From Lentisphaera araneosa HTCC2155 (GTDB taxonomy: Bacteria > Verrucomicrobiota > Lentisphaeria > Lentisphaerales > Lentisphaeraceae): a stretch of 64,000 bases of DNA. The stretch is from assembly GCF_000170755.1 (NCBI RefSeq), contig NZ_ABCK01000007.1, forward strand, positions 62,001 to 126,000, in the 5' to 3' direction. A model generated the notes under the pieces. It worked only from the letters and a program-made list of their open reading frames with translations, did no database searches and was not told where the DNA came from. The translations under genes were made by a program, and so were the position numbers. This document shows, piece by piece, positions 36,926-45,725 of the stretch (its first letter is position 1; each line of letters starts with the position of its first letter).

Positions 36926-38323
36926 TTACTTTTTTTGAGTACTGCTTTTCTTTCGAGCAGCCTTTTTTTGCCAAGCCTCCGTATGCAGGAGTCCCAAGAA
37001 AATAGGGTCCATTAATTCACTGTCCCATTGTTTACGAACTTTCTCAAGTTCTTTGACTCTTTCAGGGTGCACTGCGGCGATGTTATTTTCTTCACCAATA
37101 TCTTTTGATAAATTATAGAGCTGTGGTGGGGCATCTTTATAGGGAATGACGAGCTTGAAATCACCTTGGCGAACGACGTAACGAGATTGATCGAATTTGC
37201 GAATGAAAATTTGTGCGTGAGGAGCCTGAGTTTTTTCTCCCGTAATAAAGGGGATTAAGTTGACGCCATCTAAAGGTTTGTCCGCATGAGTAGGAGATTG
37301 AGCTAAACTTGCGATGGTCGCAAAAATATCTAACGAACTTACGGGGTGATCATAAACTTGTTTGGCTTGTATGGCGGCAGGGTATTGCATGGCAAATGGA
37401 ACTCGGAAGCCACCTTCCCAAACATCAGATTTTTGTCCTTTTAGGGGGAAGTTATCGGACTTATTTTTGTGTGATGGGCCACCATTATCAGAAAGAAAGA
37501 AAACGATGGTATTATCTGCGATATTCGTCTCTTTTAGGCTTTGCATCACTTGACTTACGCCATCATCAACAGCACTCACCATGGCGGCGTAAGTCTTGCG
37601 TTTTGGATCCTTGATATGAGGGAATCTGGCGAGATACTTTTCAGTAGCCTGGAGGGGTAAGTGGGGGGCGTTATAAGAAAGAAAAAGAAAAAAGGGTTTT
37701 TGGTGATTTCTTTTGATAAAGCTCACGGCTTCATCACTAAATTCTTCGGTGAGGTATTTCGTCGTTTTCACTGGAGTATCATTACGCGTAATCCAGCTTC
37801 TGTAGGAATCTAATTCATTTTTCACTTCTTCAGTATGTTGAATAACTAAATCTTCTGGCATGAAGCGATGACCACCCCCTAGATGGCCAAAAAATTCATC
37901 AAAGCCACGCTTGTTAGGGCGTAAACTAGGCTCTGCTCCTAAATGCCATTTCCCAATAATGCCACAGTGATAACCTACTTGAGTGAGTGATTCAGCTATG
38001 GTCATTTCACTTTTTGGTAGAGCAGAATTTGGGTCTGTGAGATTCCATTGGGGGTTTCGTTCAAAGCCAAAGCGCTGTTGATATCGCCCAGTGATAAAAC
38101 CGGCGCGGCTTGGGCCACATACGGAATAAGAGGTGTAGCCATTAGTAAACTTGACGCCATTTTGTGCTATGGAATCTATACCTGGAGTCGGTATTTCGGT
38201 GCAACCATTAAAGCCGACGTCATTGTAGCCTAAGTCATCGGCCATAATGACGATGAGGTTGGGACGGCTAGCGCAGATGGCGTTGAGTGATATGAGAATA
38301 AATATTATGTAGGTGGCTTTCAT
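36926..38323 (-). CDS. Secreted sulfatase, first gene of the GH50 operon (CGPSR)
   Basis: 465 residues with a short signal peptide (YIIFILISLNAICA). Active-site CGPSR in SVCGPSRAGFITG followed by RYQQRFGFE, the pattern of N-acetylgalactosamine-6-sulfatase/arylsulfatase-A-like S1 enzymes; metal ligands MADDLGYND and FFLSDNGGPSHKN. A basic tail (ending KKSSTQKK) follows. It is the promoter-proximal gene of the operon; a TTGTCA element lies 50 bp upstream of the start. Downstream the GH50-like gene begins after 6 bp. Confidence 0.94.
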   Translation of the reverse strand: MKATYIIFILISLNAICASRPNLIVIMADDLGYNDVGFNGCTEIPTPGIDSIAQNGVKFTNGYTSYSVCGPSRAGFITGRYQQRFGFERNPQWNLTDPNSALPKSEMTIAESLTQVGYHCGIIGKWHLGAEPSLRPNKRGFDEFFGHLGGGHRFMPEDLVIQHTEEVKNELDSYRSWITRNDTPVKTTKYLTEEFSDEAVSFIKRNHQKPFFLFLSYNAPHLPLQATEKYLARFPHIKDPKRKTYAAMVSAVDDGVSQVMQSLKETNIADNTIVFFLSDNGGPSHKNKSDNFPLKGQKSDVWEGGFRVPFAMQYPAAIQAKQVYDHPVSSLDIFATIASLAQSPTHADKPLDGVNLIPFITGEKTQAPHAQIFIRKFDQSRYVVRQGDFKLVIPYKDAPPQLYNLSKDIGEENNIAAVHPERVKELEKVRKQWDSELMDPIFLGLLHTEAWQKKAARKKSSTQKK

Positions 38324-38348
38324 CTTGTCTCCGAATTGATTTTATAAA

Positions 38349-38378
38349 AAGAATTCGGCGTTTTGGAATTAATGACAA
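38349..38378 (-). promoter_or_regulatory. TTGTCA promoter-like element of the GH50/sulfatase operon
   Basis: On the minus strand TTGTCA (core TGTCA complement 38373-38377), 18-nt spacer, ATTCTT. The same TTGTCA-N18-ATTCTT occurs before the pseudopilin gene at 45019. It belongs with the TTGTCA elements of nearby hydrolase genes but lacks their CGTA. Confidence 0.4.
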
Positions 38379-38471
38379 GAAATGCTGAAATTATTTAATG
38401 GAACTTTAAATTATGGCAAAGAGGTGGTTTTGTAGAAGATCATTTTATAATTATAACTAGGAGCGATACTT

Positions 38472-40439
38472 TTGAATCAAAGTTCAAGCAATAAGCAAGC
38501 ATTGCCAGAAGCTTGTTTTGATTCAAGTGACCGGATTTTATCACTCTTGGATATGGAAGAAAGTGACGAAGCCATTAGTGAAGAATTATCTGATCAGCCA
38601 TACATAATTAAAGAAAAAATCGCTTCTGGGGGGCTCAAAAATATCTACCGAGCCTTTAATCAGCAGAGTGCTCGTGACGTGGCCTATGCCGTTTTGCTTG
38701 AGGATAAAGAATCGACAGAAAACTTTAGACGATTTAAGCGAGAAGCCAAAATGAGTGCCTTATTGGAGCACGCGAACATCATACCCGTTTATGATGTGCG
38801 TGTCGGTGATAAGCCTTATTTTACCATGAAGCTGGTCTTAGGGAAAAATTTGAGTGAATTGATTTTCACGGATCAGGTCGAACTCAGTTTAAATGAATCG
38901 CTGCGAATTTTTATTAAGATATGTGATGCGGTTTCATACGCGCATTCTCGGGGAATCATTCATTTGGATTTAAAACCTGATAATATAAAGATCGATGCCC
39001 ATAAAGAAGTTCTGCTCCATGATTGGGGCTTAGCGAAACGCGTATTTATTCCAGATGGTGACCACAATGATTTGGCCATAGATGAAGTGGATTCAACAGA
39101 TCAAATTTTAGGTACGCCATCGTACATGGCTCCAGAACAGTTTCGTCCTCATGATAAGCTCACTGACGAAAGAACCGATATTTATTCACTAGGGGGTATT
39201 CTCTACAGTTTATTAAGTCGTAAAACCCCCTTCCCACGCAATGACATCAACTTTGAGCGCAGAGCTTCCGCACCCTCAGAAGTCAGTTCGACAAATGCCA
39301 TTCCAGCTAGTCTAGATGCCGTTTGTTTGAAAGCGATGGAACACGACCCAGAAAAGCGTTATCAATCAGCTGCGGAACTGGCAGATGAAGTCCAACGTTA
39401 CCTAGATGGTTTTGCGACTAACGCAGAAAACGCAGGATTGGGAACCTTAATAAAACTCATTTTTAGGCGCCATAAGAAAGCCTGTGTGGCGATATCTTTC
39501 ACAGTTACTTTGGTCGTGCTCATAGTTGCGGGTTTTATTAATAAATTACAAGAATCAAAAGCGGCGACTCTAGTGGCTTTCCAGGAGGCGCAAAAATCTC
39601 AGAAAGAAGCTGTAGAGGCGCTTATAAAAGCCGAGCAAAATTTCAAACTCTATGAGACAGAACGAGAAGAGCGCTTAACAATTTCTGAGTTGGCATCGAA
39701 GAATATTATTAATACGCCACTGACTTTTGATAAATGGCAATCTAAACGCTACAAGGAAAAATTAGATTTTGCCTTAAAAGCCACTCCGATGAATTTGAAT
39801 GTGCATAAAAAACTTTTGGTGCTGCACATTTATAACGAAGAATTATTCAAGGCAATCGAGATCTATGATAAGCATGTTTCGAATACCAACTTCATAAAAA
39901 CTGCGGCACCAATTTTAAAAAAATACGCAAAAGTGAAGGCACCCAAATCAGCGCTGCCCATTGCGGAATTCACAAGTATGCTTCACGAATTAAATAAAGT
40001 AGGACACCGGTGGCTGGCAAACGGCATGATGAGAACGAGAATGAGCTATTCCAAGTCATCGGAAGGACGAATTTACTTAATTAATGACGTTTTGAAGTCT
40101 TGTAATCCGATGCAAACAAATTGGGACTTTCAGTATAAGACTAACGATGGGCAGATTTTCACTTCGATAGATTTAAGTGATCATCATAATGTGGGAGCAT
40201 TAACAGCATTTTCGGGCTCATTTATCGGTGAATTAAATCTTAGTGGTACAGGTACTTTTCATGCAAGTACACTTGGTTCGACTTATGTTAAAGAACTTAT
40301 TATTACCGGGAAGAAAATCCAAAATCCGAAAGAACTTCAAAAAGTTCCTGGCCTCGAAATCGTGATCTTAAGGCAAGGGCAAATAACGCCTGCAGTCATG
40401 GAGCAGATACCGAGAATTCAATTTAGTTTTGTCGATTAG
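38472..40439 (+). CDS. Transmembrane Ser/Thr kinase with WNK-like relocated lysine
   Basis: 655 residues. TTG start with AGGAG (38459-38463) 8 nt upstream. Kinase domain ~45-315: glycine loop IASGGLKNIY with K56 in place of the third Gly; beta-3 VAYAVL has Ala73 where the invariant Lys should be; alpha-C Glu91; catalytic loop HLDLKPDN (Asp166, Asn171); DWG (Asp184) for DFG; TPSYMAPEQ. Then a GFATNAENA juxtamembrane motif, one TM helix (~337-357), a coiled-coil (~360-400), a helical region, and a C-terminal leucine-rich-repeat-like part (IDLSDHHNVGAL...ELNLSGTG...ELIITGKK) that should face outward and sense a ligand. It converges on an ECF sigma gene with a 4-bp gap. Confidence 0.9.
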   Translation: MNQSSSNKQALPEACFDSSDRILSLLDMEESDEAISEELSDQPYIIKEKIASGGLKNIYRAFNQQSARDVAYAVLLEDKESTENFRRFKREAKMSALLEHANIIPVYDVRVGDKPYFTMKLVLGKNLSELIFTDQVELSLNESLRIFIKICDAVSYAHSRGIIHLDLKPDNIKIDAHKEVLLHDWGLAKRVFIPDGDHNDLAIDEVDSTDQILGTPSYMAPEQFRPHDKLTDERTDIYSLGGILYSLLSRKTPFPRNDINFERRASAPSEVSSTNAIPASLDAVCLKAMEHDPEKRYQSAAELADEVQRYLDGFATNAENAGLGTLIKLIFRRHKKACVAISFTVTLVVLIVAGFINKLQESKAATLVAFQEAQKSQKEAVEALIKAEQNFKLYETEREERLTISELASKNIINTPLTFDKWQSKRYKEKLDFALKATPMNLNVHKKLLVLHIYNEELFKAIEIYDKHVSNTNFIKTAAPILKKYAKVKAPKSALPIAEFTSMLHELNKVGHRWLANGMMRTRMSYSKSSEGRIYLINDVLKSCNPMQTNWDFQYKTNDGQIFTSIDLSDHHNVGALTAFSGSFIGELNLSGTGTFHASTLGSTYVKELIITGKKIQNPKELQKVPGLEIVILRQGQITPAVMEQIPRIQFSFVD

Positions 40440-40443
40440 GACT

Positions 40444-41043
40444 CTAAGAAAATTTCTTTTCTAATCGTTTAATTTCTTTTTTCAGTGTATTGAGCACGCG
40501 GCGCTTGTAGACCGACACAGTGTTTTTCGGTAAGTCTAAAGTTTCGGCAATTTGCGAGAGCGGGAGGCCCTCTAATGACATATTAAAAACCTCTTGCAGA
40601 TTAGTATTTAAATCATCTTTAATATTATGCCAAGCAGTGTTGGATAGGTAGAGCTCCCACTCTTTGTCGGCTAGAGCTTCGATTTCTGGCTGAGTATAAG
40701 CCTCGAGATCAACTTCTTGTTTTGTGATTTTAAAGAGGTTTTGTTTTGTGGACTCACTTTTTTGTTTTTGGATAAAACGCAATGCGGTATTGCGAGCAAT
40801 TGTAGCGAGCCATCTTCTAAATTGGCCATTGTAACCACCATGCTCAAACTTTTCGACATTTTTCCAGACCTTTAGAAAAGTCGTTTGCATAATGTCGTGG
40901 CAATCTTCTTCACTAAAGTTCATTCGCTTAATAATGACAAAAACATAGCCACGATATAAATTTATAAACTCATCCCATGAATCTTCGTTATAGTCGGTCT
41001 GTAATTTTTGAATGAGAGTAATTCTCGTCAGATCTTCTTTCAT
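40444..41043 (-). CDS. ECF-type RNA polymerase sigma factor
   Basis: 199 residues. Region 2 (~25-95): FINLYRGYVFVIIKRMNFSEEDCHDIMQTTFLKVWKNV, then FRRWLATIARNTALRFIQ. Region 4 (~140-190): VFNMSLEGLPLSQIAETLDLPKNTVSVYKRRVLN. No anti-sigma gene is adjacent; the neighbour is a transmembrane kinase in convergent orientation. Kinase-linked ECF sigma factors are known in planctomycetes and proteobacteria, where phosphorylation of the sigma factor replaces an anti-sigma. A weak TGTCA-like element (AGTCA-N19-AGTACG on the minus strand) lies 40 bp upstream, so autoregulation is possible. Confidence 0.92.
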   Translation of the reverse strand: MKEDLTRITLIQKLQTDYNEDSWDEFINLYRGYVFVIIKRMNFSEEDCHDIMQTTFLKVWKNVEKFEHGGYNGQFRRWLATIARNTALRFIQKQKSESTKQNLFKITKQEVDLEAYTQPEIEALADKEWELYLSNTAWHNIKDDLNTNLQEVFNMSLEGLPLSQIAETLDLPKNTVSVYKRRVLNTLKKEIKRLEKKFS

Positions 41044-41083
41044 GGCAGCCTTGGGATTGTTAGATAATGATCACACTAACTCT

Positions 41084-41113
41084 CGTACTTTATTTTCCAT
41101 AATTCAATTGACT
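41084..41113 (-). promoter_or_regulatory. Weak ECF-like promoter of the sigma gene
   Basis: On the minus strand AGTCA (complement 41109-41113), 19-nt spacer, AGTACG (41084-41089). It is one base off the TGTCA/CGTAC pattern of the nearby hydrolase genes. Confidence 0.3.
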
Positions 41114-41266
41114 GAGAAGATGAATTTTTCATTATATTTATATTGTGCCTAAACCCTTGAGCTAGCTTGAGATTTGATTCAATCCCTATCTATAATTTTG
41201 CAGAAAATTCATTAATTTTGTCACAAATAACTTTCTCCTTGATTTCTTGTGTAAGATCAGAACCCC

Positions 41267-42869
41267 TAGCCTGATGCACTCCGACATTCTACGCAGCAAC
41301 TTGAAGTTCGATTTGAGATAATAACTGGTAGAGTCTCTCCAAGTTGAACCCTATAGTGCTTATGAGCGTTTCCTGTCGAACTCTCTTTAAGCCACAAACG
41401 GTAAACCTCTCAAGATTGTGATAGTTCTTCATCTTTGAAATCCCCGCTTCAGAGATTGAGCGGATGTTTCTCGCCAGCTGATAGTTTTCACTTTCATAAA
41501 TTTCTTCTCCCAGAAGCTTCTTGCCCTTTGAACCGCTGATACTGACTAATTCCACTCCCTGTTCTATGGCGTAATCCAAATTCGTTGCAGAGCTATATCC
41601 ATCATCAACACTGACCATCATAGCGGATTCTCCAGTCATTTTTTTATTTTCCACAAGGCAATCTGCAAAGACTTTACTGTCACTGGTATTTCCAGATTCC
41701 AAAATGAAAGAAGTCAGAAAACCATTGGCACTAAAAGCAAAGTTTGGACGATAACCAAAAACTGTTTCACGACCGCCTTTTTTGATAAAGGCAGCGTCGT
41801 CATCACTCATACTGTAAATTTTTCTTGCCGTCTTGGCATCGTAGTCCTCAGGAGCCATCTTAAAGCGGTGCTCAACCATCAAAACTTTATCAATAAAGCG
41901 AGAAAAATCTTCATCAAGCATCGAGGACTTTATACTGCTACAGTGCTGTTTGATTTTAGGTAGAACCTTTTTCAGGCGTGTTATAAATTTTCGACACCTC
42001 GGCAAAAGTTCTTGTGTATAAGACTTATACCTCATTTTCTTGGCTCCTTTCTTCCCTTTAAACATCGAAATCACAAAATCCAATTTACTCATATCATCAC
42101 AGTAATTCTGTAGACGTTTGAGAGGGATTCCTCTACGTTCAAGGCAAGGGAGCTTATCATGTACTTTCTGAATATTTTTCATAACTTTACAACTAAGGTT
42201 CTTCAGTAATGCACTATCAACCGGCCAGGACGAATCGGCTTTGATGGCTGTGGAATCAATGATTACTGCTGAGAAATCATCTAAGTCACATGCTTTGACA
42301 CAGTTCAAAATAGCTTGATGAAAAAGTGTAAGGGTATGTTCAGAAAGTGCAGAAATCTGTTCATGAATCGTATTGCGTGAAGGGAACTTCCCGATGCCTA
42401 GGCGCCCGATAAATTGATGTAATGAACTGTTCTCACATAACATGCTATAGCCGCGTTCCCCGTAACAATTATTATAAAAGTGACGGGCTATGAACAAGGC
42501 AACCACTAATTCCGCTGGTGGATGCTTTTTGGTATTGCCATTTTTAAATTCGCGATTTTTAGTAGCGGCCCTATCCATACTCAACTGGAATTGATCACTC
42601 TCAATCGCTTTTCGGATCCCTTCAAATTCAGGAAGAAGTATGATTTCCCCCGCAATCTTCAGCGGACCGCTTAAAATTCCTGCCGTTTGTTGTAGTTCCC
42701 CGATGAAATATTCGGAAAAAAGAGTATCGTTCATGATGAATTCCGCCTGCTATTTGTTTTTGTAAAGAACTACAATATAGCATTTTAGGCGGAATTTTTT
42801 ACAAATAAATACATTTTAAAGCTATTATTTATGAGCCTCTTGAATGAACTGTCGGAGTGCATCTAGCCT
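41267..42869. mobile_element. Complete insertion sequence (1591 bp) with 14-bp TIRs and 6-bp TSD
   Basis: The element is 41273-42863. The termini are exact inverted repeats GATGCACTCCGACA (41273-41286) and TGTCGGAGTGCATC (42850-42863). Flanking direct repeats TAGCCT (41267-41272, 42864-42869) mark the target duplication. The single gene is a 481-residue DDE transposase. The intact ends and transposase suggest recent, possibly still active insertion. Confidence 0.93.
41289..42734 (-). CDS. DDE transposase of the 1.6-kb insertion sequence
   Basis: 481 residues. The N-terminal helix-rich DNA-binding part contains HPPAELVVALFIARHFYNNCYGERGYSMLCENSSLHQFIGR, as in IS5/IS1182-group transposases. 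DDE residues: Asp in VIIDSTAIKADSS, Asp in VSVDDGYSSATN, Glu probably in SISEAGISKMKN. The family is not settled by eye; IS1182 or ISNCY-type are candidates. The start is 130 bp inside the right TIR, and the stop lies 3 bp from the left TIR. Confidence 0.88.
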   Translation of the reverse strand: MNDTLFSEYFIGELQQTAGILSGPLKIAGEIILLPEFEGIRKAIESDQFQLSMDRAATKNREFKNGNTKKHPPAELVVALFIARHFYNNCYGERGYSMLCENSSLHQFIGRLGIGKFPSRNTIHEQISALSEHTLTLFHQAILNCVKACDLDDFSAVIIDSTAIKADSSWPVDSALLKNLSCKVMKNIQKVHDKLPCLERRGIPLKRLQNYCDDMSKLDFVISMFKGKKGAKKMRYKSYTQELLPRCRKFITRLKKVLPKIKQHCSSIKSSMLDEDFSRFIDKVLMVEHRFKMAPEDYDAKTARKIYSMSDDDAAFIKKGGRETVFGYRPNFAFSANGFLTSFILESGNTSDSKVFADCLVENKKMTGESAMMVSVDDGYSSATNLDYAIEQGVELVSISGSKGKKLLGEEIYESENYQLARNIRSISEAGISKMKNYHNLERFTVCGLKRVRQETLISTIGFNLERLYQLLSQIELQVAA

Positions 42870-42880
42870 TTAAATCTCAA

Positions 42881-42906
42881 AGCTTTTTACAGGAGCTTTT
42901 TACAGG
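42881..42906. repeat. 13-bp tandem duplication AGCTTTTTACAGG
   Basis: AGCTTTTTACAGG occurs twice in direct tandem (42881-42893, 42894-42906). It lies in the leader between the IS and the metallophosphoesterase gene. The remainder of this 329-bp gap (42735-43063) is the IS right end and A/T-rich leader; nothing else is recognised. Confidence 0.7.
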
Positions 42907-43063
42907 ATTTATCATTTTTCTGTAAGTCATGAAATTGCAAAGTTAAAGTTTTTGTCTTGCGAAAATTTAGTGATTAAGGACAAACTTTGATCAAATATAT
43001 AAGGCTAATAAGCTAAAGAAATCATTAACAAAATGAGTCAAGAATTACGACCAGGAGAATGCA

Positions 43064-44929
43064 GTGAAAATTCCAATCTTACTATTAATAGTATTTACTT
43101 CAAACTTAATAAAAGCCGAAGAAACTTGGCGTTTTCTACTTCTTGCAGATTGGCATAACGCAGAAAAATATACTCAATCAGCTAAAAATCCGTCTTGGTT
43201 GAAGCAAGCTATAGAAGAGGATGTGGCCGATATAAAAATGTTGAAAGATAATTATGGTGGAGAACTAATTCTTATGCCGGGAGATAGCAATGGTGGTCAT
43301 TGGGATACTCCCAAATTCATCAAATCATTTAATCCACAGCTCTCGCCTAGTGAAGCGATTCTAGCAGCGGGTAAACTATGTTATGATGGCATGATAAGCT
43401 CATTTAAAAAAGGTGGATATTCTAAGTTAATTATGGCAGTAGGCGATCATGAAATGGGCGATAACCCATGGCCGGAAAATTCAGTTCTTTCACATTGTCA
43501 GCCGCAGTTTAGAGAAGCTTTTGCAAAATCATTTAACTATAAAGCTAATGGTGGGGACTTTCTATATAATAAACCAATAGGCAAAGTGCCTTCTCAGCCT
43601 TTAGGAACGCCATTCGAGGACACAGCATACGCATATCAGCATAAAAATGTCCTGTTTATAACACTTGATGCCTTTTACCAAGAAAGCCCCGACAAGCGTA
43701 TATCAGATGAAGGTAGCGTAACAGGAACGATCACGGGGAAACAGTTGGAATGGATGGAAAAAGTATTGATTGAGGCGCGCAATGATTCATCAATTAAGCA
43801 TATTTTTGTACAATCTCATCTTCCCGTAATTTATCCTGTTCGCAAAGTAAATAGTAGTGGGATGATGATGGACGATGGAATGGAAAGCATATTTTGGAAA
43901 TTGCTTCGTACGTATGAAGTGGATATATATTTTGCGGGAGAAGTCCATGCAAATACAGTAAGTAAAGATCCTCATTCAAATGTGATTCAAGTAGTAAGCC
44001 GGGGGAATTTTTTTAATAATTTTCAGACTGTAGACATAAGTGATGATCAAATTAAAATCATTTGCTACAAGCAAAATGGCCCATCAGTTTCAGATAATAA
44101 TTTTGAACAATCAGGTATATTGATGATCGATAAGACATCTAAAAAGCCCCAATTTACTCATTCAGGAGAACTCGCTTTTTTAGAACTCGATAAGCCCGTC
44201 TTTAGCTTTTCTTTTGAGAAGGACTTTCTCTACTCAGAGCGGCCTATTACAGGTTTAGAATTCAAAAAAAACCAAAAGCAATCACAGCGGGTACGTGGGG
44301 TGTATTGTGATCGTATAATCCCAAATAATGGTTCCTTTGCCAATAGCTATGACGCACTACATCACAAAGTTGAATTAGTTCCTGGTAAACATGGAACAGC
44401 GGGAAAATTTACTAAGAATACTATCATGACTAGCTATGGTATGGGGCCACTTGATAATGGTAAGCCCATCTCATATTCTGTTTGGATAAAGACTAGTTCT
44501 GAAGAAAATCAGCTCATTATAAATACTGGATCAATTTGGTCTAAGGCGCTTAAAGGTTTCATGAACCTGCATATCAATAATGGACTTCCCGAAGTCGTGA
44601 TTTCTAAAGATCATTATTTAATGGCGCTTACAGAAAAAATTAACGATGGGAATTGGCATCATTTAGCAATAACTATGCCTAAAGAATCGTGTAGGCTATC
44701 AGAAGTTTTGATCTATGTCGATGGTGAAAAAGCTGTCACAAGAATCAAGAAAGGTAGTGATGTCAATTTAAGTTTTACTAAGTCAATGCGCCTTTCAATT
44801 GGTGGTCTTGGCTATACCAACAAGGCTTTCAATAAATTAAATGTCAAAGCATTCAAAGGCCTAGTTGACGAGGTGACTATATGGACGCGCTCAATTAGTG
44901 TCGAGGAAATTTCTCAATTGGCGAATTAA
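43064..44929 (+). CDS. Secreted metallophosphoesterase with C-terminal LamG domain
   Basis: 621 residues; GTG start with AGGAG 6 nt upstream and a signal peptide (IPILLLIVFTSNLIKA). The calcineurin-like core uses LLADWHNAE (DxH), LILMPGDSNG (GD), MAVGDHEMG (GNH-like GDH), FVQSHLPV and FAGEVHAN (GxxH). The C-terminal half (~420-620) is a LamG/concanavalin-like beta sandwich (FTKNTIMTSYG...ISYSVWIKT...DGNWHHLAIT...VDGEKAVT), used in this group to bind glycans. Expected to act extracytoplasmically on phosphorylated polymers. It opens the + strand block that continues into the pseudopilin and sulfatases. Confidence 0.87.
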   Translation: MKIPILLLIVFTSNLIKAEETWRFLLLADWHNAEKYTQSAKNPSWLKQAIEEDVADIKMLKDNYGGELILMPGDSNGGHWDTPKFIKSFNPQLSPSEAILAAGKLCYDGMISSFKKGGYSKLIMAVGDHEMGDNPWPENSVLSHCQPQFREAFAKSFNYKANGGDFLYNKPIGKVPSQPLGTPFEDTAYAYQHKNVLFITLDAFYQESPDKRISDEGSVTGTITGKQLEWMEKVLIEARNDSSIKHIFVQSHLPVIYPVRKVNSSGMMMDDGMESIFWKLLRTYEVDIYFAGEVHANTVSKDPHSNVIQVVSRGNFFNNFQTVDISDDQIKIICYKQNGPSVSDNNFEQSGILMIDKTSKKPQFTHSGELAFLELDKPVFSFSFEKDFLYSERPITGLEFKKNQKQSQRVRGVYCDRIIPNNGSFANSYDALHHKVELVPGKHGTAGKFTKNTIMTSYGMGPLDNGKPISYSVWIKTSSEENQLIINTGSIWSKALKGFMNLHINNGLPEVVISKDHYLMALTEKINDGNWHHLAITMPKESCRLSEVLIYVDGEKAVTRIKKGSDVNLSFTKSMRLSIGGLGYTNKAFNKLNVKAFKGLVDEVTIWTRSISVEEISQLAN

Positions 44930-44943
44930 TTTTTTTTTAACAA

Positions 44944-44976
44944 TTTTTGTCACTAATAAATTTAGCTTGAATTCTT
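44944..44976 (+). promoter_or_regulatory. TTGTCA promoter-like element before the pseudopilin gene
   Basis: TTTTTGTCA at 44944-44952, 18-nt spacer, ATTCTT at 44971-44976, 42 nt before the start. The -35-like part is identical to those of the 54.0 and 57.5 kb promoters; the -10-like part matches that of the GH50 operon. Confidence 0.4.
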
Positions 44977-45018
44977 TGGGTATAAACAATTTATTTAATT
45001 AATTATAAGGTAGGTCAG

Positions 45019-45660
45019 ATGATGAAATATAAAAAGTTTTCACTAATCGAATTATTGGTGGTCATAGCCATTATTGGCATTCTCACCAGTATACTTTTAC
45101 CGGTCTTATCCAAAGGGCGGCAGAAAGCTTTTCAAGTAAGCTGTGCGAATAATATTCGTCAAATTGGCACTGCTGCCTTTATGTATAGTGAAGATTGGGA
45201 AGGCTTATTCCCTTTTGACTACAGTGGGGATTCATCGATAAAAGCCTTAACGAAAAATGGTTTCATGGAACCGTCTCTAGGAAATTGGGTGCCAGCAGCG
45301 GCGCAGTGTCCAATGGGGCTAGATGTGAGTGCAGATGGTTGGAAAAGCAATGTGGCCATGAATTGGAAATTTGACCCAAAGTCATCATTTAACACTGGAT
45401 CAGACTTTTTTTTAAGTTCAGGGACAGGCTCGTCTGAACGCATGGTCTATATGGATAGTTACAATGCTTGGGATAATATTTATAAAGGATATTTTACTAC
45501 AGATAAAATATTTCATTCGGATAAAAAAACTCGTATCGCACGACACCAAAATAAGGCGAATGTGTACTTCCAAGATGGACATTTAGCAGCGCTAAGCGGC
45601 GTCACATTACTAACTTTTGCATCGACTTACGATCAGAAGTTTTGGCGCAATGATTGGTAA
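45019..45660 (+). CDS. Pseudopilin-like protein (prepilin cleavage motif, H-X9-DG)
   Basis: 213 residues. The type IV prepilin-like N-terminus KKFSLIELLVVIAIIGILTS has the peptidase-cleaved F with Glu5 and a hydrophobic helix. The C-terminal H-X9-DG motif is exact (RHQNKANVYFQDGHL). Such proteins are massively expanded in lentisphaeres and planctomycetes, often in sulfatase clusters, and are presumed to be surface or type II secretion pseudopilins; none is characterised. Two ATGs (45019, 45022) are possible. A sulfatase gene follows after 65 bp and may be co-transcribed. Confidence 0.9.
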   Translation: MMKYKKFSLIELLVVIAIIGILTSILLPVLSKGRQKAFQVSCANNIRQIGTAAFMYSEDWEGLFPFDYSGDSSIKALTKNGFMEPSLGNWVPAAAQCPMGLDVSADGWKSNVAMNWKFDPKSSFNTGSDFFLSSGTGSSERMVYMDSYNAWDNIYKGYFTTDKIFHSDKKTRIARHQNKANVYFQDGHLAALSGVTLLTFASTYDQKFWRNDW

Positions 45661-45725
45661 TAAGTTTTTGATTAAAACTTAAGAAAGAAATACTCAATTT
45701 TAAATACAAATAAAAAGATAAAGAT

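Noticed and set aside
44930-45018. TTGTCA-N-CGTA promoter before the 45-kb pseudopilin
   Set aside because: The TTTTTGTCA part is exact but CGTA is absent at 18-19 nt (ATTCTT instead), so it is listed only as a weak, related element.
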